From positions 186,001 through 250,000 of the forward strand of contig NW_026570358.1 in assembly GCF_019649055.1 (NCBI RefSeq): a DNA stretch of 64,000 nt, given 5' to 3'. Origin of the DNA: Paramacrobiotus metropolitanus. Its lineage: Eukaryota; Tardigrada; Eutardigrada; Parachela; Macrobiotidae. The notes below the pieces were generated by a model. That model was not told the origin of the DNA. It did not search any database and was given only the letters and a program-made list of their open reading frames with translations. The translations under genes were made by a program, and so were the position numbers. Below are positions 47,546 through 57,389 of this stretch, one piece after another. The number at the start of each line of letters is the position of its first letter. The first letter of the stretch is position 1.

Positions 47546-48791
47546 TAACTGCCCTTTGTCATTGTACAGTTTAAATTGTCGTTGTTTTCCGCAACTTACA
47601 ACAATAACTGTGCTGTAGAAATAAATCATTGCTCGGGTTGCAGATGTATAATAATTTTGGCGCTGTATAATATTAAAAGGTAATACTGCGTATGCGGTGT
47701 GTTGAATGCTGTCTTTTCTCTATGCGGACATTAATGTAATTACACCCATACAGCTTTTTGTAGCGTACAGTACATATTTCGATATAATTATAGTATACAC
47801 AAGTACAGATATGTACAGACTACAGTAGGTAATTAGGTTCTGCTTTACATCGGTCTAAAAAGGACTCTAGCGTCCATAAAAGCAAATAGGTGGAGATACA
47901 GTTGGCTATCATTTTTTCCTGCTTGTTCGATTGGGTTTTGTCAAAAAAGCTCTTGCCAAAAATGACGAATTGAAACTGTTTTCGTAGTTAAACGCAGTAA
48001 ATAAAGTTTCTTTAGAATCTGCGATAAACAGCGTCGGTTTCAATGTCATAACTCCTGCTACTCTACTTCCTAGTTCCTACGCAAAGTATATTCTGGACAC
48101 CATTGTTTTGATGGTAAAATGGGATGGACATTCTTTAGATTGTTTCGCTGAGAAGTGCCTGCCGCCATTAATACGGAGCAAAGCCCTCTATTATTCTTGT
48201 TGTTCTTGCGCTATCTTGTCGTTAAACATACCGAAATTACGCTGTTCCTTTCACTCGCTTGGAATGAATCAGCGTCATCCTCATTTGTCTCTTTAATTAT
48301 TAAAAACATCTTCGCCGCGCTTTTACCGGTCGTCCTTTCCAATTAGACATTACACAATAATAATAACGGGGGTTGCAGTATTAACTCAGACTGTTACGTA
48401 ACATACAGTAGCTGAAGCCAATAATAAACAAGCTATTCCATCGTAGCACGCCATTCTGGATTAGCCAACCTGTTATTATTGTAAAAAGTACGAAAAACAG
48501 CTAAACTGGCTGCTGTTACTGCCTGTTAGCCTGTTACAAATACGAGTAAAACAATATACTTTGTCTGCATACAGTTATAAACAACAACATATTTTGCAAA
48601 CAATATATTTTGTAAAACAACAACAAACAATATACGAGTATTTTGTCTGCATACTCATATCAGTTTATATCTATGTACTTATTCATTTTGCTTTCCAACT
48701 GACTCGAGTTTTTTTAATTATGTTGCGTACCAAACGTTCACTCGTTCTTGGACAAATGAAATCGATCTCTGATGTACTCGTATTAAAAATA
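47546..48791. other. Intergenic
   Basis: About 1.2 kb, AT-rich, no gene recognised. AATAAATCATTG at about 47619 is a plausible poly(A) signal for the GPCR. A short direct repeat (ATATTTTGTCTGCATAC-like) lies at about 48555-48660. Confidence 0.45.
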
Positions 48792-49413
48792 AGGTGAAGG
48801 CTCCGCATACCACCTTTACACCACCGTTGGCTCCTAGTAGGCTAGTACTACCTTTTTACCACCTTTGACTCCGCATACCACCGATAACTTTAATCCTTAA
48901 ATAAAATATAGTTTCAAGGTAATTTTACGATATCTTGTGCTCCACAATCTGAAAATTAATTCCAGCGTACAAATCCTGACAGTGTTTGTCCTGAGTGCGA
49001 TTGACTGCAAGGGTAGAACGAAAACACGGTTTTCGTAATTAATTTAGCCGATTGCGAGTAAAATTTGTGCATTCTTTCTACCTGTATGTTTCACATTTGT
49101 ACAGGTTCGCTTTATAAAAAAGATATGATATGGGTTTTTAAAACTATTCATTTGTACTAAAGCACAACCGTATTTATTGAATTATTGTAGAGTACTCGTA
49201 ACAGTGTTATACGTTCAGAATCCCGGTAAAAAACTGGTTTTGAACGTTCAAACTTCGAGGTATTCCTCCAGAAAGAATAAGATATGAAGTTTAAAAAGTA
49301 ATAAATCAAGCGCTGCTATGCGGAGAAAGGTGGTACTGGGAGTCAAAAGCGGTATAAAAGGTGGTACTAGGAGCCGAAGGTGGTAAAAGGCATGGTATGC
49401 AGAGCCTTCACCT
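48792..49413. mobile_element. TIR element (MITE-like), about 620 bp
   Basis: The ends are AGGTGAAGGCTC...GAGCCTTCACCT. About 95 bp on each side form imperfect inverted repeats: left GCATACCACC, TTGGCTCCTAGTA, ACCTTTTTACCACC; right GGTGGTACTAGGAGCC, AGGTGGTAAAAGG, CATGGTATGC. Both flanks start with AAAAAT-like sequence, a possible target duplication. There is no transposase ORF in the AT-rich centre. Confidence 0.75.
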
Positions 49414-49663
49414 AAAAATGACGCATGTTTATTCATTTTACGGCTCCCAACATTTCAACATTAATTATAGAAGTACTCGTAATTCCAGGAAAACCCAAAA
49501 GCAAAAACGACCAGAAGATTGTTCGTTTAAATCACGGTTTTGTGCTTACGATAATGATCGACCAATAATATCAGCATATTGAACATCATAATGCCCATCA
49601 AATTTTTAGAGAGTTGACAATGAAAATTTTAATTAATATAGACAAGTAATTTTCTCATCCGCC

Positions 49664-50689
49664 TTAGTCACGAGCGTTTCTTATGATGTTTCGCCATAAC
49701 GCTCCGCGTAAACTGTCCAAACCGATAATCAACACAACGGGATCCAGCAACGGCTGTACTATATAAAGCAGCGATCCCAGGTTATACCAGAAGGCATTCG
49801 GTTGTACGGCCGTCCAGGATACCAGCAGCAGGACGATGCACAGCGGTGTACAACAGACCGTCGCACTGATCGTCAACAACCACAGGATCACCAACGGGCG
49901 CCGCGCCACATGCCGACGCTTGAGATTTTGCAGCGGTAACCTCGCCGTCTCACTACTATTCTGACTGTTCCTGCTCGTGAAAGTGCCCATCTTCGTACTA
50001 GAGGTGACACGCATCGAGCGCTTACGAAAACTGCTCCACACTTTATACAACAGTAACGGATATGCCGCATAGATGATACACATGGTCACATCCAGCATAA
50101 TGATCTCGAAGGCGTGGACGGTTACCGGCTGGGCAGCTTCGTTTATCGCGCAGTAAAATGTCCCCGGTAGCCGGTACCACGTGACATTGGTGACAATTAA
50201 AGGGATCCCAAAAATGTGGATGAATGCCCACAAAAAGGTACAAGCGAAAATAGCCATACGGGTTGTGTGCATCATCCGGTATGAAAATGGATGGAAAATC
50301 GCCCAGATACGGTTTAAAGTGATGAGGGCTTGCGCCCATAATTGACATGCGGTCAGCGGATAAAGCACATACAGGTAGACGGCGCAGACCTGCCATCCGG
50401 GATACCAGTTAGGTTTAGCCGCGAAGATGGTGCCAAACGGTAGATCGAAGACCATTAAGAGAATGTTGGTACCCAGTAAGTTTATCAAGTACACGGTAAA
50501 GGGCGTACGAAGTTCCCGGTGGAAGATTAATACCAGCAGCACAAGCAGGTTAAATGTTACGGACGATATGAATACGAACAACTTAGCGATAGACCAAAAA
50601 TTCCAGGTAAAGTTTGAAAGGTCATACGGATTAGAACTGGTGATGTTCGTCATAAATGTGGCATTTTCATAAATAAGACCGTTAGCCAT
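49664..50689 (-). CDS. Intronless rhodopsin-like GPCR, same family as 21009-22013
   Basis: A single exon of 341 residues. The N-tail has several glycosylation sites (NAT, NIT, NFT). TM1 is TFNLLVLLVLIF, then RTPFTVYLINLLGTN, nearly identical to the equivalent stretch of the 21-kb receptor (TPFSVYVINLL). TM3 ends LNRIWAIFHPFSYR (NRI for DRY). EL2 has FYCAI, pairing with the TM3-start Cys (VCAVYLY). IL3 is basic and Ser/Thr-rich. TM7 has PLLDPVVLIIGLDSLR (DPVVL for NPxxY). The shared NR, PFxYR and DP features mark a divergent receptor group, inferred to be lineage-specific. The ligand is unknown. Confidence 0.85.
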   Translation of the reverse strand: MANGLIYENATFMTNITSSNPYDLSNFTWNFWSIAKLFVFISSVTFNLLVLLVLIFHRELRTPFTVYLINLLGTNILLMVFDLPFGTIFAAKPNWYPGWQVCAVYLYVLYPLTACQLWAQALITLNRIWAIFHPFSYRMMHTTRMAIFACTFLWAFIHIFGIPLIVTNVTWYRLPGTFYCAINEAAQPVTVHAFEIIMLDVTMCIIYAAYPLLLYKVWSSFRKRSMRVTSSTKMGTFTSRNSQNSSETARLPLQNLKRRHVARRPLVILWLLTISATVCCTPLCIVLLLVSWTAVQPNAFWYNLGSLLYIVQPLLDPVVLIIGLDSLRGALWRNIIRNARD

Positions 50690-51223
50690 AGTACAGGTGA
50701 TGTTCTCGAGAAAAACAATCTTGCGCCTTTTCGGTTGAATGACGGGAATACTGACGGGATAAGAAATGCAGTTTTCTAGATACCTTTAGTCCCAGTAACG
50801 GTGAATGATTGCACTGCTCTTCAGGAAGAATAAAAGCAAGATATGCTTCCGGCACTGATGCGACCGGGATAATGGTCTAATTAGAGATAATAGAAGTGGC
50901 GTACGTACGGCATATTGCATGCCACATGTATTTACTGTAATTATTTTCAAATATGGGGTCCCCCCGCAATATACTACTTGTTACAATTAACTGTGAGCCC
51001 TTTCCGTAATTTGAGTACTCCGACGAGACATTCAAAGTACATACTTGCGACCCAGAGGTCATTAATTAATAATGGCTACGCGGTATATACATTATACATG
51101 CATTTTGATCTGTCGCAGAGCCTTGGCTTTATCTCGTGGCAAGAAAATACTAATGCAGCACTTTGTTTTTCTTACAATTAGGAGTTAGGTATACGTCTAA
51201 TGTGATCTCTGATCATTTATTAA
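50690..51223. other. Intergenic
   Basis: 5' flank of the GPCR; no exon recognised. Confidence 0.35.
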
Positions 51224-51434
51224 TTAATGGTTGATGCCATTAATTTTGCATCGGCATCGTGGGTGTAGCCGGTATCCTTTCCGAGAACGACAAACATGTC
51301 CCATTTCACAGAAGGTGCTGTGTTCGTTTCCTGCTTTACCAACGGCTACAGTACACAAAGTTGCCGGTTTGCTGGTTTTTATCAGTATTTTACACTCAAC
51401 TACACCACCAGACGCTGTACAAACTCTCTCACTG
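51224..51434 (-). CDS. Possible C-terminal exon of a small Cys-rich secreted protein
   Basis: A minus-strand frame ending in TAA, with regularly spaced cysteines: RVCTAS, VVECKI, TLCTV, TFCEMGHVCRSRKG and PRCRCKING. An acceptor (atgcacag) just before GAGAGAGTT would enter it in phase 2. The spacing recalls small extracellular disulphide folds, but I cannot name one. No signal-peptide exon was found between it and the next gene, so the model is incomplete and may be chance. Confidence 0.3.
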
Positions 51435-51963
51435 TGCATTCATAACCGTAACCGATGGCAATAAACTAGAACGACTCAAAAAAAATTAAAAAATGACTGT
51501 GCAGAAACTTTTTAGCTAGAAATTAACTAGAATGTACAAATATGGATTATTTGTGCTTGCTTAGATTTTGCCATTCGTTGTAGTGAAAGTTTTCTTTGAT
51601 TATACGTGAATCAATTACTTATAACGTTTGTAAATCTGCCGTGAACACGTTTTTAACGAACGCTTGCCAATATCATGTATGGCGACTATTTATTTTAGGA
51701 GACAAATAAATAAATAGACATTTTGGTTTACGCGCCGTACTTTTTACGCTACTGTTTAGTGCTTGGCGGTCCTCTGCTTACAATGCGCACAATTTCTTTA
51801 TTTCCGATTTCGTAACACGAGACGACAAATCAAATATTGTCTTTCTCAAGCCAGCGCCCACCACCGGCATTCAAATTTTGATTAGCAATCATAAACTGAT
51901 TTACAGATTATGTTTTTTTCTTCAAACAGTCAGGTACCAGCATCAAAACTGCAGTAACATAGT
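51435..51963. other. Intergenic
   Basis: AT-rich; the right end is the 3' flank of the six-exon secreted gene. Nothing else seen. Confidence 0.4.
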
Positions 51964-54900
51964 TTAAAATTTCTGAGATTTGGCTTGGGTCAAGAAAGCC
52001 TGTTGTGCCGAATCGACGTTGATCTTGCCGGTAACCGTACCGGTTACGGTGTATGATACGGAGGCTGGCTCACTGAAGTCCGTTCGGTGGACAGTCTTCA
52101 CCTTGATGGTGGCCTTCTGGATTTTGTAGCTTTCTGTAACGAACGCATTCGTTATTCTGCTGCATATGTGACATACAACATATGGAAGCAGTTGCTTATA
52201 TTGCTTACGTGTATATAAAGACTATGGGCAGTTTCATATAAATATACAGTATACAGGTGTATAAGCATATGAGGGTATGTAGTTACATATTTTTTTAATA
52301 TTAAGTGTAGTTATATTATAAGCAGCTTTATATGTTTACAAGTATCAGTCGCGCTAGGGCGCGACCAGTTGTGTTCGAGGTATGGAAAAATGAAAGAAAT
52401 AACAAAATACACTTGGTACGGCAATAAAACAGATTTTGGGAAATATTCCAATATAAAGCCCCAGCAAGGCCAGCCACGAAAATATTTTAAACAAGTAGAA
52501 ATGCGGGCAGCTTTCAAGCTAGCTTTCCGGTTAAAATCAACCAGTTTTATAAAAGTTGTGAATCGTCAGTAATTTTTGTTTGTTTGTCTTTTTCACGTTT
52601 TTAATGTAACTTTATATTGCCGAGCTAGCCACTCTCCAATTCAAAACCTTAATTTTTTGGTACGACAGATAGTATTTAAACGGTGATAAAATGGATGGAG
52701 TGGGATCATTTACACAGTTCCCATAAAAAAAACCATTCAGCAGAAACTTATGGAAACAGTTAACAGTTGCTCTAGGTGACCTCGTAAACTGCATCTTTCT
52801 ACGTATTGTAACATTTTCAGCCATTCATTCAAGCACTTCAGTATTTTTTAAAATAAAATAAATACATATATTTATTAAATTTAGAGGTTTTTGTATACCC
52901 ATGCTACCATCAGTATTACAGAGGAGCGTAGGTTAGTGAATACCGAAGGAAGCACCAGTATCACAGAGCCGCCACGTGTTGAATACGATAAACGGATCAG
53001 CTTTTAGATATTTAGAATTTAGAATTACGAGATATATAATAGACACTTTAATAGACACTCGTATATAATAGACACTTTAAAACCGTGAGATATTGAGGTA
53101 TTCATATTTCTAGATGTTTTTATAATTTCGAAACTCTGGAGGCTCAAAAATTAGAGGTAACGGCCCCGCTGCGCGGGGCCGAGTCGAAATATTTGGAAAT
53201 ATTTAAAATTCTGGAAATGTAAATTTAGAAATTCTGGAAATTTTTAGAAATATTTAGAAATTCTGGAATTAAATGTAAAAGCTTCAGAGGCGACTTTGGA
53301 AAATTGTTTAGTTATTTTGAGGGATTCGAATGGATTTAAAAACATCCTAAAGGTTTCAAGCATTCGAAAAAATAAAATTATAAGTCTGATGTAATTGTCA
53401 ATAATATTTTGAATAACTATTGTTTAAGTTGCTAAGTTACTTGTATGTGCTCACTCAGGACGTTTTTCGTTTTTCTTTTAAAGTATCTACTATTGATAGC
53501 TAACAATATTTAAGGAGTACTACTTACAACTTAGTAAAGTGCTACTACACTGCTACATTTAACTACTACCTACTATCTTTAAGTATTAACAACCTTTAAG
53601 TACTACAACTTCTAAAAATTTTTTAGATCTCCAAAACTTAATATTTTGTAAAGATAAAGGTAGGAACGTTTGTGCGATGCTCTATTTTTAAAATTAACAA
53701 CTTATTGGAAAAAAACTATGTTGATTTAGGAGATAATTTCCAAAACCGACAACCTTTAAGTACTAACAACCTTTAAGTACTAACAACCTTTAAGTACTGC
53801 AACCTCTAAAATTTTTTTAGACCTTCTCCAAAACTTATGATTTTTTTAAAGATAAAGGTAGGAACGTTTGTGCGAAGATCTATTTTGTAAAAATAACAAC
53901 TTATTGGAAAATTCAATGTTGATTTATGAGATAATTTCCAAAACATAAGGACGTAAGGATATATGAATCTATTGATAATGTATGTAATATTTATGATATA
54001 AATTATCGAATACATGTAAGTGTTTTATACATAGAAATTATACATGTAAGCGTTTTACAAAGCAAGTGTACAGTACTTGTAATAATTATCCTTTACATGA
54101 TGGAAAAAACATTTGCTCCACTAGCCTCCACAATATATGCCGTGCAAGTAATAAATTTCTGGTAAAATATTTGCTACAAATACTGTGTAATGCAAATCAC
54201 GTACTGAGAACACTGGTCCAGATCTGCAGCAGTTTCTGCAGAGCAGCATCACGCTGGCTGTCCGAGCTATAGGTGATGATGAGGGTGCCGGTGATGGAGA
54301 AGGAGCTACCGGTCTGGGTGATGGTTGGCGTCAAGAGCTGCTGGCCACCGCTGGTAGTCACTCCGCCAGCACCGCTGGTTTCCTGGTCAGATTTGCCTAT
54401 AAAAAAGGTGCGTGCGTTAATAATTGGATATACAGAGTATGTATTTATCCTGCGGCTTTCGATGCATTATACTTGGAGTGCATGCGGCTCCGTTGTCGTC
54501 CACCCAGTGATAGTTATCGCAAGCGGGGTCCTTTTTCGAGGTACCGACGTTTCCTAAAAATTGCATGAGACTAAAACTTAAAAAAATTGTCCCATTTATT
54601 ATCATCAGTTAGGTTTAAAATCCCACGCTTGACTGTCAGTCTAACCGGATATGGGCTACCTGCTCTGATTGCGATTAAATTAAATAAATTAAATCATGTT
54701 ATTTTTTAGTTTGAATTGTATTAAATGTTAGTTTATTTATTTATATTTGCAGTCATATTTCGAACTGGGAGTTAATTGTTTTCTTTTTTCAATTTTCTAA
54801 AATAGGCTTTTCCTATTTAGGGTCAGTGCTCAACAGACCTGTGGCCTTAGCGCCGGCGATACTTCCACAGCGGACGGAATTGGGCACCACAGCGCCCCAG

Positions 54901-55481
54901 AGGCCACCGATACCACGGCCGCCCAAGTTGGAGATACCACTGGCTGGGTTATTGGGGTTGCTCTGATCCTGGCTCTCATCTCCGCTGGCAGCGGCAATGG
55001 CGCCCTGGTTGGCCGAGGTCGGTGCCACAAAACCCCAGACAGAGCCGATCGCACCACCAACAAGGCTACCCACGCCGTTCACAGCCTGACCAATGATACC
55101 GACTGCAAACAGTGCGAATTATAACATCGGTTATAGGCCATGATGCGGGGTTATAGAGTTTCGCCGGTCGTATAAATTTATATTGCAAAAAGGCAACTTA
55201 CTGTCTTTTGGCTTCCATTGGCAAGCGCCAACTTGAGCCGGCTTGGAACTGCCGCCACCACCGAAGAAGGCTGCAACGTAAAAGTTTTCGTTAAAAGTTT
55301 ATCTGAATATTTCTCGGTGATTTATATTTCACAAGCTCAGCTTGTTTTTAATTTTTTAGATACTGTAACATTTTCTTAATTAGATGTACAGTTCTTTTAA
55401 AGTCCTGACGCAAAATTACGTACGGAAGGCAGCAGCGAAGGACAGGCCGAAAAGGGCAACGATAACCGATAAAGCGTGCAT
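51964..55481 (-). CDS. Secreted protein of unknown family, six symmetric exons
   Basis: Exons from 5': 55424-55481, 55202-55270, 54839-55102, 54473-54553, 54205-54396, 51964-52133. Every intron is phase 1 and the joined frame is 258 residues to TAA. It starts with a signal peptide (MHALSVIVALFGLSFAAAF), then FFGGGGSSKPAQVGACQW, a Gly/Ala-rich middle (VGSLVGGAIGSVWGFVAP and GRGIGGLWGAVVPNSVRC look like a duplicated unit) and a short Cys pair (DPACDNYHWVDDNGAAC). Two related strand-rich segments follow (FSITGTLIITYSSDSQRDAA and VSYTVTGTVTGKINVDSAQQ). If the exon 3 donor at 54838 is skipped, a stop at 54813 gives a shorter form. No family is recognised. Intron 5 (2.07 kb) is AT-rich and repetitive. 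An extracellular structural role is only a guess. Confidence 0.7.
53590..53945. repeat. Tandem ~160-bp duplication in AT-rich intron
   Basis: Copy 1 (53590-53746) and copy 2 (53785-53945) share AGATAAAGGTAGGAACGTTT, TAACAACTTATTGGAAAA and GAGATAATTTCCAAAAC. Between them ACAACCTTTAAGTACTA repeats three times. Upstream, 53185-53275 is a run of GAAATTCTGGAAAT-type units. Confidence 0.8.
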
Positions 55482-56024
55482 GGTGATAGTGGTGCAGAAA
55501 GTACTGTAAACCAGAAAAACCGTTCCCAACTACAAGGTAAAGCACAGAAAACCGGTGGTCTTTATAATCGAGATGTCCTCTTGCAAAAGCCCCGGAGGCA
55601 CATTTCACCGGTTTCTAACGTCTTCACAGCGTTCTTGGACCAGCCTAGCGTGGGCTCAGCTGAAGCCAGCCTGTTTACCGATACAACAATTGTCAAGTGA
55701 CTCACCATCAGTATGACATTGTGTCGTTATAATTACAGTATCTGCTGGAGAAGCGTCTGCTGCCAAAATAATAAATTAAATGTCATTGCAGTAGGTACGG
55801 TGATTTATGATGGTTGGCCAAATGAAACACTATTGTTGTGTAAGGCAGTATGTGTATGTTAGGCTAATCATCATTGCATGAAAATAGGTATCCAGCTAGG
55901 TGTATACTGCTGGGAAAGGGCAAACATCGGTGAACTGGCGCTCCCATAATATGCTTGTAAATGGTAAGTGTGCGCATATACCTAATTGTCATTATCGTTA
56001 TATGCTAGAACACGTGTTACTAGC
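55482..56024. other. Bidirectional intergenic region with a TATA box
   Basis: Upstream of both the minus-strand secreted gene and the plus-strand Cys-rich gene. On the minus strand TATAAAG (55560-55566) lies about 80 bp before the ATG at 55481. No other gene seen. Confidence 0.5.
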
Positions 56025-56690
56025 ATGAATGGGCCGATCCCACACAAAATATCATTAGTTTGTTTTCTTGGCTGTTGCTTCCTTCAGGCGAACAACGTTC
56101 TTTCTCTGGAAATTTGGCAGTTTGTTAAGGTGCACTGTTTAGATAGTATACTATTTACTCTGTACTACCCGGAACTTATATTACTGCTAAACAATTTTAG
56201 TGTGCACGGTGTCGGTTTCAAAATTGGCTGCTCGTGCGTGCGATGCCGGTGTATCATGCTACGCAGTTAAATACACCGCAGTTGATAAAGCTAACGGTAT
56301 CCCCTATTTTTCTGATTATGGATTCTATTGTGATAGTGCAAAGCACAGCGTTGCCCATTACCAGTGTACCAAGCTGCAGTGAAAGAACGATAATTGTATT
56401 TTATCCATACAATAGCCCATTTACGTAACAGCACACCTGCGCTGATACACTAATGAAAAATTGCGATTTTACACAACATAGAAACGATAATTTATTTCCT
56501 TACAACGAGCGCACTGCTGTCTTGTTATGGACAAGGTCTGATCGAACGAGGAAATCATAAAATAGTGAATTGAAACTAATATTACTCGCATGTTGCACTC
56601 ATGGTATAAATCATTAAGCACTGGACATGAAACGATAGTGATAATTTTTGTGCTTGTAGGAATGGCCACGCCACGTTATGCGACAAGTAG
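56025..56690 (+). CDS. Small Cys-rich secreted protein, possibly Ly6-like
   Basis: Exons 56025-56145, 56201-56378 and 56660-56690 join in frame (phases 1 and 2) to 109 residues. A signal peptide is visible (KISLVCFLGCCFLQANNVLS). The mature part has cysteines at VHCLDMC, ARACDAGVSCYAV, GFYCDS, YQCTK and TLCDK at the very end. The eight-Cys layout and terminal C-D/N could be a diverged three-finger fold, but there is no GPI tail. Exon 2 is also open in a second frame, and the first donor (gtatac) was chosen for phase, so the model needs transcript support. Exon 3 is only 31 bases. Confidence 0.45.
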
Positions 56691-57389
56691 CCGGTATATA
56701 CAGCGCGGAAGATTATTAATCGTATACTACCAGTACCAGAAGTGCAGAAAGATACAGTTTAATCGTTATCTTTAGACAATAGCCCACCCAAGTAAATAAT
56801 TCGCGCGCTGGCACACTGTTCGATAGCTGAAGTATCACTCTTTGGAAAACAACCGATGTTTCTTTACATTCTCGACAACCAATGTTTCTCTTTCGGATTA
56901 AAAGTTATACTCAAAAGGACACAGCTGATTATTTGGCACCAGCAACGTCATTAGAAAAATGCTCGCATGTTCTGGATAATTTACTCGTGCGTATATGCAT
57001 TTCTACCGTGGTCTAATTTATTATTCAGGATTACTTTAATTTACCACATTTAAGATAAGTTAGATGCGTACCAGTAGCAAGCCTAAAATAGTCATTAGCT
57101 AAAACATCAGAAGAAGAGGTATACAAAATTGGTGCAAAAACATGAGAATATTACCAGGAATGCGATATACACTGCGTAAGCCATTTGCCCCTTTCGGATA
57201 AGGCAACCCAATAAAGATACACGTAGCTTGTAATTTACGTTTGACTTTATTGAAAAATATATATAAAAGTATAATAAGTAAACTTCAAATCACTCCACGA
57301 GCCACGCCCCGGCACGTTAGAGTATCGTGTCTTCACCTGGTGCGAGGTCGATTTGGATACACCACTTAACGCGTCCTGGTCGGTGCGCA
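56691..57389. other. Intergenic
   Basis: 3' flanks of two convergent genes. AT-rich, no gene. AATATATATAAAAG near 57255 may belong to the 3' end of the DXO-like gene. Confidence 0.4.

Noticed and set aside
54813-54838. Stop at 54813 as the end of the secreted gene
   Set aside because: Possible as an isoform, but splicing at the GTCTGT donor joins three more exons in constant phase 1 to a common stop, which is unlikely by chance.
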